A stretch of DNA of 63,771 nucleotides from Desulfatitalea sp. UBA4791. GTDB taxonomy: Bacteria > Desulfobacterota > Desulfobacteria > Desulfobacterales > Desulfosarcinaceae. The stretch is taken from NCBI GenBank assembly GCA_002402905.1, contig DHGT01000019.1, forward strand, positions 36,651-100,421, in the 5' to 3' direction. A model generated the notes under the pieces. The model was not told the origin of the DNA. It made no database searches and saw nothing but the letters and a program-made list of their open reading frames with translations. A program made the translations under genes and the position numbers. Below are positions 8,054-15,399 of this stretch, in pieces. Within the stretch, counting starts at the first letter, position 1; each line of letters opens with the position of its first letter.

Positions 8054-9655
8054 TTAGAAAAAGATCCATGTCACCACAATAAGACAAGGGACCAGAAATA
8101 CCAAGGTGTAGCCCAGAATGTAACCGAAAAAACTGGGCATGGGCGTGCCGGCCTCTTCGGAAATGGCGCGCACCATGAAATTGGGTGCGTTTCCGATGTA
8201 ACTGCACGCACCGAAGAAGACGGCCCCGGCCGATATGGCCTCCAGAAAAATGCTCTTTTCGGTCATGAGCAGGGGGACGGCCTGGGGTTCGCTCAATCCT
8301 GCAAAGAAGCTTCCCAGGGCCGTATTGAAAAACGTCAGGTAGGTGGGGGCATTGTCCAGGAATGCCGACAGCATGCCGCTGACCCAGAAGTAATGCGCCG
8401 GCTCGGAGACCCGGTTGATGATAAAGCCCAGGGCGCCCTGGGCGCCGGCCTTGAGAATCAGCAGGCATGGGATCATGGTGACGAAAATACCGACGAACAG
8501 ATAGGCCACCTCTATGATGGGAAACCAGGTAAATGCGTTGTCCTGCCGGATTGTCGTCGAGGTGGTCACCAGAGACAGCAGCCCAAGGGCAACGAGCAGC
8601 AGGTCGCGCAGCCAGCTTTGGATCTCGCGGTGGACGCCAAAGGTGTTGATGGTGCCCAAATCGGCGATACCGCTGAACAGCACCGCGCCGATGATGCCCA
8701 GCAGGAAGACAAAATTGAGCTTGCCTTCCAACGACAAGGGGACACGATCCCCCGGATTTGCGGCGATGGACGCGCGGAGGGGCTGTTTCATATCTGTCTG
8801 GCCTAGTTCTTTCCTGTAAAAGTAAAAGTCCATGGCCAAGTAGAGTCCGAGAAGCAAAATGGTCATAGTCAACATGTGCGGCAGGATTTTAAAGGTCCAG
8901 AAAAAACTCACGCCATGCAAAAAGCCTAAAAACAGCGGCGGGTCGCCGAGGGGCGTGAGGGAGCCGCCGATATTGGCTACCAGGAAGATAAAAAAGACCA
9001 CCATGAAGGTGCGGTTTTTGCGATGTTTGTTGGCGCGTAGAAAGGGTCGAATCATCAGCATGGCGGCACCGGTGGTACCCATCCAGGAGGCCAGCAGGAC
9101 GCCGATGGCCAAGAGGGCTACATTGAGCAGCGGTGTGCCGCGCAGCGTGCCGCGCAGCAGGATGCCTCCGGAAACCGTATACAGCGACCAGATGAGAATG
9201 ATAAAGGGCACGTAGTCGGCCAGCATGATGTGCAGGATTTCATAGATGGCCGTACCTTTATACATCACAATGAAGGGCAGGGCCAGGCTCAGGGCCCAGA
9301 AGCCGGCGATTTTGCCGAAGTGATGGTGCCAGAAATTCGGTGCCGCCAAGGGCCAGAAGGCAATGGAGAGCAGCATGCCGGCGAACGGCAGGCAACTCCA
9401 TAAGGGGAGATGCCGCCCGAGATCCTCGTGGCCATGGGCAGAAGGGGTCTCTGCAGCCGAGTCCTGTCCCTCATGGTGAGGTGCGGCGGGGGGCGTCGCG
9501 GTCGGTTCGATGTCGGTGGCAGCAGGTGACGTCGTTTCTGTCTGGGACTTGCCGTATGCGGCTTCAGACATTAGGCAGCAGACGACGGCGACCAAAATGA
9601 CCAGTCCGGCACATCGGCGGACAAGTTGGCGGATAAGATACATAGCGTCCGTCAT
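8054..9655 (-). CDS. Sodium:proton antiporter, NhaD/CitMHS-like
   Basis: This polytopic inner-membrane protein has roughly a dozen hydrophobic segments and belongs to the sodium:proton antiporter or citrate-type transporter group (Pfam CitMHS_2). It carries the two family half-site motifs, NIGGSLTPLGDPPLFLGFL in the middle and SAFLDNAPTYLTFFN in the C-terminal half. A signal-like segment near residues 10-35 is followed by a long His/Pro/Thr-rich periplasmic stretch. I use the ATG at 9655; a TTG at 9694 would overlap the upstream gene by 35 bases. It sits between the cytidylate-kinase-like gene (4-base gap) and the kinase pair, and close to the FO operon, consistent with ion homeostasis under kinase control. 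Confidence 0.85.
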   Translation of the reverse strand: MTDAMYLIRQLVRRCAGLVILVAVVCCLMSEAAYGKSQTETTSPAATDIEPTATPPAAPHHEGQDSAAETPSAHGHEDLGRHLPLWSCLPFAGMLLSIAFWPLAAPNFWHHHFGKIAGFWALSLALPFIVMYKGTAIYEILHIMLADYVPFIILIWSLYTVSGGILLRGTLRGTPLLNVALLAIGVLLASWMGTTGAAMLMIRPFLRANKHRKNRTFMVVFFIFLVANIGGSLTPLGDPPLFLGFLHGVSFFWTFKILPHMLTMTILLLGLYLAMDFYFYRKELGQTDMKQPLRASIAANPGDRVPLSLEGKLNFVFLLGIIGAVLFSGIADLGTINTFGVHREIQSWLRDLLLVALGLLSLVTTSTTIRQDNAFTWFPIIEVAYLFVGIFVTMIPCLLILKAGAQGALGFIINRVSEPAHYFWVSGMLSAFLDNAPTYLTFFNTALGSFFAGLSEPQAVPLLMTEKSIFLEAISAGAVFFGACSYIGNAPNFMVRAISEEAGTPMPSFFGYILGYTLVFLVPCLIVVTWIFF

Positions 9656-9659
9656 AATC

Positions 9660-10298
9660 TTAGGGGTTGGCTTTGGCGAGTGAGCGGCTGCCAAGGATCA
9701 GGCTTTGAACGATCCCCGTGGCAGTATCCAGATTCACCCGGCTCATGTTGAGAGTGAGGTGATAATGTTCGGGCCGGTCATAGTCCGCTCGGCCGATTTT
9801 GCGATATAAATTGGTGCGTCTTTTGTCTTCCACCGCAATGGCGCGGATCGCCTCGTTGTGGGACAGGTTGTACTGTTTTTCCATGAATTGGACACGATAC
9901 GCTTCGCTGGCAATGAGCAGCGCGTGATACGTGTCCTTCCGGTCTTTGAGGATGTATTGTCCGCCCCGACCGAGGATGACGCAGTTGCCTTCGTCTGCGA
10001 TTTTATTGATGATCTCGGACAGCAAATCGACATAGATTTCTTCGTCGATATAGCCCTGGCGATCGTCCAGAATGCGATCCACCAATCTCCTGGGGACAAT
10101 CGCGCCGATGAATTTTTGCAGTTTGCCGCCGGCCTCCCTTTCCACCGACTTGACCCAATCGGGAGAGACCTTGGCCTTCTGAGCCACCTTGGAGATGATC
10201 TCGTCGTTGACAAAGATATATCCGAGCTGTTCGGCCAATTTTTTTCCCAATGTCGTCCCACCCGCTCCAAATTGTCTGGAAATGGTTAACACTGCCAT
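9660..10298 (-). CDS. Cytidylate-kinase-like family protein (second of three)
   Basis: This 212-residue paralog of the 1824-2441 protein starts MAVLTISRQFGAGGTTLGKK and keeps VEREAGGK, CVILGRGGQYIL and the DKRRTNLYRK basic lid in the same order. A longer frame starts at 10352, but the ATG at 10298 has an excellent AGGAGG five bases upstream and matches the paralog's start exactly. It is the first gene of the minus-strand antiporter and kinase cluster and faces the FO operon across a 508-base gap. Substrate unknown. Confidence 0.86.
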   Translation of the reverse strand: MAVLTISRQFGAGGTTLGKKLAEQLGYIFVNDEIISKVAQKAKVSPDWVKSVEREAGGKLQKFIGAIVPRRLVDRILDDRQGYIDEEIYVDLLSEIINKIADEGNCVILGRGGQYILKDRKDTYHALLIASEAYRVQFMEKQYNLSHNEAIRAIAVEDKRRTNLYRKIGRADYDRPEHYHLTLNMSRVNLDTATGIVQSLILGSRSLAKANP

Positions 10299-10806
10299 GG
10301 GTGCCTCCTGTGCGTTCGCAACCGGCTGTGTGGGTCCCACCGCCAAATTCAAAAATACTCACCAGGCCCGCTAGTTGGGTTGCCGAATGAATGATGAAAC
10401 AGGTGTTGTCGTTTTGAACGTAGTGAAAAATTGAGCAGGCGTCAATATTAATTCAGGATTCATCGGATGTATAAAATTCATTTGCCATGATCATCCCAAC
10501 AGCTTGACAGCCATCAAATATTTTTGATACTGATTGAGTGCTCGTGTGGAATGAAAAAACTTATATTCTATCACTCGGTTCCAACCTTTAAGCCGGAAAT
10601 GGTGTGCCTTGCTTCATGTCCTGCTCCTATTCCTCAACTTGCAGATTGAGATGGCGTTGTTTTAACGGCTGTTTTTTTGGATGACCGATGGTTGTCCTGC
10701 TGATACGTGCGGTTTTTTTACATAATAAAGCGAACCGGCCGGCAACGGTGGCCGACAAAATGCCTTAAATGGGTGCCCGACCCACTATTGTAATCCGGAG
10801 ATTCGG
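10299..10806. other. Divergent control region between the antiporter cluster and the FO operon
   Basis: This 508-base, AT-richer stretch has no convincing gene. On the plus strand it holds a candidate sigma-70 promoter (10504-10531) and a lone CATAAT at 10721-10726 without a good -35. The minus-strand side carries the AGGAGG of the cytidylate-kinase-like gene. If the promoter call is right, the FO transcript would have a leader of about 270 bases, long enough for regulation, but I could not see a defined riboswitch. Confidence 0.5.
10504..10531 (+). promoter_or_regulatory. Candidate sigma-70 promoter for the FO operon
   Basis: A perfect TTGACA (10504-10509) is followed after 16 bases by GATACT (10526-10531), a 4 of 6 match to the -10 box. 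It points toward atpZ and is the best promoter-like pair in the gap. Confidence 0.45.
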
Positions 10807-11067
10807 TTGGACACTGGATCCATGAAGCATAGCGAATGGATGGGGCAGGTATACATTGTCATGCAGCTGGGCCTTACCCTTGCCGGCTGTGTTGTGTTCT
10901 GCTTCTTTGTGGGCCGATATATCGACCGCTGGTTGGGCACCCGTGGGGTTTTTCTGACGATTTTCACGCTGTTGGGCGTGATCGGCGGCGCAAATGTCGC
11001 CTACCGCCAGATCCAGGACGTGCTGAAAGAGGAAAAGCAAAATAAAGACAGGTCCAATGACCGGTGA
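10807..11067 (+). CDS. atpZ: AtpZ/AtpI-type ATP synthase accessory protein
   Basis: This 86-residue protein has two membrane helices, a short linker containing GRYIDRWLGTRG and a charged tail, typical of the small AtpZ family encoded at the front of many FO operons. The family is associated with c-ring assembly or Mg/Ca transport together with AtpI. I keep the TTG start at 10807 because GGAG lies six bases upstream; an ATG at 10822 is the alternative and would remove five residues. The end overlaps atpI by 11 bases. Confidence 0.8.
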   Translation: MDTGSMKHSEWMGQVYIVMQLGLTLAGCVVFCFFVGRYIDRWLGTRGVFLTIFTLLGVIGGANVAYRQIQDVLKEEKQNKDRSNDR

Positions 11068-11437
11068 CCTACAAGGCCTTCAAAAAAGATATTGTTCGAT
11101 AGCCATGGCACTGGCCATCGTCGGTGCCTTGCTTTTACTGGCGCTGGATGCCAAGCCCATGGCCAAGGGTCTGATCTTGGGAACCCTGTTCAGCATTTTT
11201 AATTTTATCATGATAGCCACCCTGTTGCCGATGCGCCTCGATAAAGGTCGGCGGCAGACGTTCCTGGTCGGCCTGGGTGGCATCGGGTTCAGATACCTGC
11301 TGTTGGCGGTGCCGTTGCTGATTTCAGTAAAGCTTGACGCCATCAATTTCTACAGCACCGCGGCAGGCCTTTTCATGGTTCAAGGCGTGCTGATGGGCGA
11401 TCATTTCACCAGGATAATTTTCAATAAAGAGTCATAG
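11057..11437 (+). CDS. atpI: ATP synthase subunit I (AtpI)
   Basis: The 126-residue protein has four hydrophobic segments and fits the ATP synthase I family (AtpI), a chaperone-like factor thought to help assemble the c ring. It begins MTGDLQGLQKRY and includes the conserved AKGLILGTLFSIFNF. It overlaps atpZ by 11 bases and is followed by atpB after 10 bases, so it is clearly in the FO operon. The family is poorly conserved, so the call rests on length, topology and position together. Confidence 0.8.
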   Translation: MTGDLQGLQKRYCSIAMALAIVGALLLLALDAKPMAKGLILGTLFSIFNFIMIATLLPMRLDKGRRQTFLVGLGGIGFRYLLLAVPLLISVKLDAINFYSTAAGLFMVQGVLMGDHFTRIIFNKES

Positions 11438-11447
11438 GACGGGGGCC

Positions 11448-12122
11448 ATGCAAGAGCTCGGCAAAATTCACCAGCTGATTTTTACGATCGCCGGATACAA
11501 GCTGACATTGAATTTAGAGGTCATGTTGATGACGTGGATCGTCATTGGCCTGCTGATCGTTTTTGGTTGGCTCTGCGCATCACGCCGCGCCATTGTACCC
11601 AATCGTTTTCAAATCGTGGGAGAGTTGCTGGTGTCCAAGCTTTACGAACTGACCGAGGATGCCATGGGAAAAACATTGGCCAGAACCTATGCCCCCATGA
11701 TCGTCGCCTTGTTCATGTTCCTGGTGCTCTGCAACTGGATCGGCATCATTCCCCACATGGAGGAGCCGACCAAAGACCTGAACACACCCCTGAGCCTGGG
11801 TATCATGGGGTTTGTCATCGCGCACTACGTGGGCATCAAAACCAAAGGTTTCAAGGCCTACATCAAAGAGTATTTCGAACCCATGTTTTTCATGATGCCG
11901 CTGAATCTGATCGGCGAGCTGGCCAAGATCGTATCCATTTCCTTTCGTCTCTTCGGTAACATCATGGGCGGCTCGATCATCATCCTGGTCGTCTCCTATT
12001 TGACCTACAACATTATTTTACCGCCGTTCCTCAATGCGTTTTTCGGTTTGTTTGTCGGGGCGATTCAAGCGTTCGTGTTTACGATGCTGACCGTGGTTTA
12101 TATTTCAACCCAAGCGAAGTAG
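11448..12122 (+). CDS. atpB: ATP synthase FO subunit a
   Basis: The 224-residue integral membrane protein forms the stator half-channels that pass ions to and from the c ring. The essential arginine is in FRLFGNIMGG, preceded by LNLIGELAKIVSIS, and the C-terminal helix has the usual GAIQAFVFTMLTVVYIS. It is slightly short, lacking a long N-terminal extension, as is common in this phylum. The gene starts 10 bases after atpI and is followed 12 bases later by the fused c subunit. Confidence 0.96.
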   Translation: MQELGKIHQLIFTIAGYKLTLNLEVMLMTWIVIGLLIVFGWLCASRRAIVPNRFQIVGELLVSKLYELTEDAMGKTLARTYAPMIVALFMFLVLCNWIGIIPHMEEPTKDLNTPLSLGIMGFVIAHYVGIKTKGFKAYIKEYFEPMFFMMPLNLIGELAKIVSISFRLFGNIMGGSIIILVVSYLTYNIILPPFLNAFFGLFVGAIQAFVFTMLTVVYISTQAK

Positions 12123-12134
12123 TAGCCGATAACC

Positions 12135-13109
12135 ATGATAGACGACATTGCAGTTTGGGTAAAAGTGGGCGCCTATGCCGGCGGCGGATTGGCCATGGGT
12201 TTGGGTGCGATCGGGGCCGCCATCGGCGAGGGGCACACCGCGGCCCAGGCCAATGCGGCGATCTCAAGAAATCCAGCCATTTCGGGTGATATTCTCAAGT
12301 CCATGCTGGTGGGCCAGGCCATCGCCGAGTCGGCCTCGATTTTTGCCCTCGTGATCGCCATGATTCTGCTGTTTTCTTCCTTTCCCGCCACCTCTTTTGT
12401 GATGGTCTGGGCCGTATTTTCGGCCGGGCTGGCCATGGGGCTGGGCGCCATCGGATCAGGCGTAGGGGCCGGCTTTCCGGCCGGTGCGGCCTGCCTCGGC
12501 ATGGGGCGCCAGCCGGCCATGAGCGGCCGTTTGACCACCAATATGCTGGTGGGGTCGGCGGTGTGCCAGACCCCCTCCATCTTCGCCCTGGTCATCGGAT
12601 TCATCCTGATTTTTACCGATTATGCCACCAAGCCGTTGTCCCCGACCTGGGCGGCGGTCATGGGGGCCGGGCTGTCGACCGGGCTCAGTGCCATCGGATC
12701 CGGCATTGGCGGCGGTTTTGTGGCCCGAGCCAGCTGCGAGGGAATCGCCCGCAATCCCAAGGCCGCCGGTCCGGTGACCAATATCATGCTGCTGGGTCAG
12801 GCCATCAGCCAGACACCGGCAATTCTCGGCCTGTTGATCGGTTTTATCCTTATCTTCAAGGGTGGCGCGGCCAGCGATGCGCTGGCGCCGGCCATGGCCC
12901 TGCTGGCGGCAGGCATATGCATGGGCATCGGCGGGATCGGCCCCGGTATTGGCGAGGGAATTGCCTCCAGCGGCGGCGTTACCTGGATCGCCCGCAATCC
13001 GGAAGAGATGGGCGTCATCGTTCGCACGATGCTAGTGGGTATGGCCGTGGCCGAATCCACGGCTATCTATGCGATGGTTATTTCTTTGGTGCTGATATTC
13101 GTGGTTTAA
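12135..13109 (+). CDS. Four-hairpin fused ATP synthase c subunit
   Basis: The 324-residue protein is four c-subunit hairpins in a row (about 1-82, 83-162, 165-242, 246-324), eight membrane helices in all. Each keeps the polar-loop R-N/Q-P motif. Hairpin 1 has Glu32, Glu65 and Ser66, and hairpin 4 has Glu274, Glu307 and Ser308: a two-carboxylate, sodium-type site. Hairpins 2 and 3 have Ala112/Gln145/Thr146 and Gly193/Gln226/Thr227 instead, so both carboxylates are gone. A ring containing it would have fewer ion sites than hairpins, as in V-type rotors and the duplicated c subunits of acetogens. It is immediately followed by an ordinary c gene. The frame is unbroken and the repeats have diverged, so it is not an assembly artefact. 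Confidence 0.95.
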   Translation: MIDDIAVWVKVGAYAGGGLAMGLGAIGAAIGEGHTAAQANAAISRNPAISGDILKSMLVGQAIAESASIFALVIAMILLFSSFPATSFVMVWAVFSAGLAMGLGAIGSGVGAGFPAGAACLGMGRQPAMSGRLTTNMLVGSAVCQTPSIFALVIGFILIFTDYATKPLSPTWAAVMGAGLSTGLSAIGSGIGGGFVARASCEGIARNPKAAGPVTNIMLLGQAISQTPAILGLLIGFILIFKGGAASDALAPAMALLAAGICMGIGGIGPGIGEGIASSGGVTWIARNPEEMGVIVRTMLVGMAVAESTAIYAMVISLVLIFVV

Positions 13110-13157
13110 TCAAGGCAAACATCCGTAAGGATCAACGTAACAACGTGGGAGGACTCT

Positions 13158-13406
13158 ATGGCAATCGAAGGCGTGGATATTGTCAAAGCGGCGGCGTTTT
13201 TGGGCGCGGGTTTGTCCATGGGGCTGGGCGCCATCGGGCCCGGCGTGGGCGAAGGGATGGCGGCGGCCAAAGCGTGTGAAGCCATAGGTAAAAACCCCAA
13301 GGAGGCCGGCTTGTTGACACGTACGATGTTGGTGGGCCAGGCGGTTTCCGAGTCGACGGGTATTTACTCGCTGGTCATCGCGCTGTTGCTCCTGTTTGTC
13401 GTCTAA
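13158..13406 (+). CDS. atpE: ATP synthase FO subunit c, single hairpin
   Basis: The 82-residue, two-helix rotor subunit has Glu32 (GVGEG), the essential Glu65 followed by Ser66 (VSES) and Tyr70. This combination matches the sodium-binding c subunits, in the two-carboxylate variant in which position 32 is Glu instead of Gln. The loop is GKNPKEAG. It resembles hairpins 1 and 4 of the neighbouring fused protein far more than hairpins 2 and 3. GGGAGGA lies upstream of the ATG. It probably co-assembles with the fused subunit or forms a separate ring. Confidence 0.96.
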   Translation: MAIEGVDIVKAAAFLGAGLSMGLGAIGPGVGEGMAAAKACEAIGKNPKEAGLLTRTMLVGQAVSESTGIYSLVIALLLLFVV

Positions 13407-13430
13407 CCAACTTCATACGGGTCCTTACTT

Positions 13431-13889
13431 ATGGAAGTCATTGAAACCACCGCTTTGATCACGATCAACGCGACACTGGTCTTTCAGCTGTTGTCGTTTT
13501 TGCTTTTTCTGTTCATCATCCACCGGATCATGATCCGGCCGCTCGATCGGGTCATGCAGGAGAGAAACTTTTTCCTGGATCAATTGAACGAGGAGATCAC
13601 GGAAGCGGGAGATGAATACAAACAGCTGTTAAAACAGATCCAGCGCCAGGAAAACCAGGCGCGGGATGCCGCGCTGAAAATCAAGGATGATATCGAGGCG
13701 GCCGGACAGAAAAGCGCCGCCGAATTGATCGCCCGCACCAGAGACGAGATCAATGCCATGAAATCAAAAGCCCAACAGGAGACGGCGGCCAAATTGAAGA
13801 CGGCCATGGCCGCGGCGCAAAACGAGGCGGTGTCGGTTGCGGAAAAGATGATCGCCCGTTTGCTGGAATCCAACGGAGAGCTGCGATAA
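13431..13889 (+). CDS. ATP synthase FO subunit b' (first peripheral-stalk subunit)
   Basis: This 152-residue protein has one N-terminal membrane helix (about residues 10-32) and then a long charged coiled coil rich in Glu, Lys and Ala, the classic form of the b/b' stalk. It includes RPLDRVMQERN just after the membrane, as in other b' subunits. Its TAA overlaps the next gene's ATG by one base, so the two stalk subunits are co-translated. Which is b and which b' follows the usual order in this phylum. Confidence 0.88.
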   Translation: MEVIETTALITINATLVFQLLSFLLFLFIIHRIMIRPLDRVMQERNFFLDQLNEEITEAGDEYKQLLKQIQRQENQARDAALKIKDDIEAAGQKSAAELIARTRDEINAMKSKAQQETAAKLKTAMAAAQNEAVSVAEKMIARLLESNGELR

Positions 13890-14464
13890 TGGGGCGCAAC
13901 ATGCATTACATCGGCATCGTGTCGACAATCGTCATTGGGTGGTGCGCCGTCGCCGGCAACGCCTGGGCATCCGATTCCTTTGAGTTTACACGGCATACCT
14001 ACGATCTGATCATGCGCTATGTCAATTTCGCAATCCTGGCCGGATTTTTCATCAAGTATGCGCGCAGACCGATTATCAGTTTTCTCAAGGACAAACGAGC
14101 CGAGGTCCGGGGGATGATCGATGATTTGGAAGAAAAAAAGCGCGGCATCGAAAAGCAGATCGAGGAGACCCAAAAGGAGTTGGCCACGGGCCAGGAGCGC
14201 CTGGAGTTGGTCAAGGACAGGATCATCGCCGAGGGTCAGCGGCGAAAGGACGAGCTGATCGCCGACGCCAGAAGCGAGAGTGCGGTTTTGATGGAAAGCA
14301 CCCAGCATAAAATCGAAGCCATGTTCAGAGACACCAGCGCTCGTATTCGCGGTGAGCTTATCGATATGGCCGCCCAAATCGCCCTCGAAGAGCTGCCTCG
14401 ACGGGTCACCGTTCAGGATCATGATCGATGGGTTCAAAGATGGATGGAAGCTGCCCAGCGTTGA
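13889..14464 (+). CDS. atpF: ATP synthase FO subunit b (second peripheral-stalk subunit)
   Basis: The 191-residue protein has an N-terminal signal-like segment ending near AWAS, a membrane helix (about 45-60) followed by RRPIISFLKDKR, and then a long coiled coil. The ending LIDMAAQIALEELPRRV is typical of b subunits that contact the delta subunit. The delta, alpha, gamma, beta and epsilon genes do not follow; an unrelated kinase-like gene does. F1 must be encoded elsewhere. Confidence 0.9.
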   Translation: MGRNMHYIGIVSTIVIGWCAVAGNAWASDSFEFTRHTYDLIMRYVNFAILAGFFIKYARRPIISFLKDKRAEVRGMIDDLEEKKRGIEKQIEETQKELATGQERLELVKDRIIAEGQRRKDELIADARSESAVLMESTQHKIEAMFRDTSARIRGELIDMAAQIALEELPRRVTVQDHDRWVQRWMEAAQR

Positions 14465-14517
14465 ACGATCCTCGTCCGGCCTTGTGAAAACCCTATCTGT
14501 TCCCCCGATTTAATGGA

Positions 14518-14546
14518 TTGACTTGTTCTCCGACTCCGGCTAAATG
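14518..14546 (+). promoter_or_regulatory. Weak candidate promoter for the third cytidylate-kinase-like gene
   Basis: TTGACT (14518-14523) is followed after 17 bases by TAAATG (14541-14546), a poor -10. It lies in the 165-base gap between atpF and the next gene. I see no terminator after atpF, so read-through from the FO operon is also possible. Confidence 0.3.
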
Positions 14547-14629
14547 AACCCTTTTGGTTTTATTTTGTTTTTTGGCCTGCCAACCGATTTGGGCTTAAGA
14601 AAAAGATTAAACAGCAAAGAGGTTCGATT

Positions 14630-15346
14630 ATGGCAACGGTGGAACAACAGGACGAACAATCCGTTGAGCAGTTCGTCAATCAGCAGATCAAGAAGTGGCA
14701 GAAACTCTATACGGCGGACGAGAAGAAAAAGACCGCCAAGATCCCGGTCATCACGGTGTGCATGGAGCCGGGCGCCGGTGGCTGTCTCATAGGTGAACAG
14801 ATTGCCAATCGGCTGGGATTTGATTTTTTTCATCGCGACATGATGCACAGGATCGCCGAAAGCGCCCGCATCAGCACCACTGTGGTGGATTCCCTCGAAA
14901 AAGAGCGTCTGTCGGGCGTCCAGGATTTCATCGCTTCGGTGATCAAGGAACAATATATCCATCCCAGTATCTATTTGGAGCATTTGATGAAAGTGGTCGG
15001 CACCATCGGAAAGCACGGGCACGCCGTGATCGTGGGCCGGGGCGCCAACTTCATCATTCCGCCCAAAGATCGTTTTGCGGTGCGCGTCGTGGCGCCTCTC
15101 GAGATTCGTATCGAAAATGTATCCAAACGATTTCGGGTTCCCACCGATATCGCCAAACAGCGCGTGTTGATCCGTGAGAACAGACGCCGCGCTTTCGTCC
15201 GCCAATCTTTCAATGCGGACATCGTGGATCCGGTGCACTATGACATGATCCTCAACACCGGCAACATGAATGTGGATGCTGCCGTGGAGGCCGTGGTCGG
15301 CGCGGTGATGGGACGCTTGAAAAGCGGCAAGAAGAAATCGCGGTAG
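14630..15346 (+). CDS. Cytidylate-kinase-like family protein (third of three, divergent)
   Basis: This 238-residue protein has a 40-residue charged N-terminal extension and then the same fold as the other two copies: IPVITVCMEPGAGGCLIGEQ at the modified P-loop, FFHRDMMHRIAE, EKERLSG and AVIVGRGANFII. It differs from its paralogs in the loop (MEPGAGG in place of SRQFGAGG), in the EKERLSG motif and in a lysine-rich tail. The ATG follows AAGAGG by seven bases. It is on the FO-operon strand, 165 bases after atpF. Substrate unknown. Confidence 0.82.
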   Translation: MATVEQQDEQSVEQFVNQQIKKWQKLYTADEKKKTAKIPVITVCMEPGAGGCLIGEQIANRLGFDFFHRDMMHRIAESARISTTVVDSLEKERLSGVQDFIASVIKEQYIHPSIYLEHLMKVVGTIGKHGHAVIVGRGANFIIPPKDRFAVRVVAPLEIRIENVSKRFRVPTDIAKQRVLIRENRRRAFVRQSFNADIVDPVHYDMILNTGNMNVDAAVEAVVGAVMGRLKSGKKKSR

Positions 15347-15399
15347 GTTCGCCGATCCGTAAACCCATGTCCTTGCGGAAAGTGGACGGACACGGGCCA

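Noticed and set aside
12135..13109. Fused c subunit as an assembly or duplication artefact
   Set aside because: The four repeats differ from each other at many positions, keep one frame, and have site-specific changes; a collapsed or duplicated assembly would give near-identical copies.
15347..15399. Terminator between the third cytidylate-kinase-like gene and nrdJ
   Set aside because: A CCCATGTCC/GGACACGGG stem exists, but it has a mismatch-like G-T pair, a long loop and no T-run.
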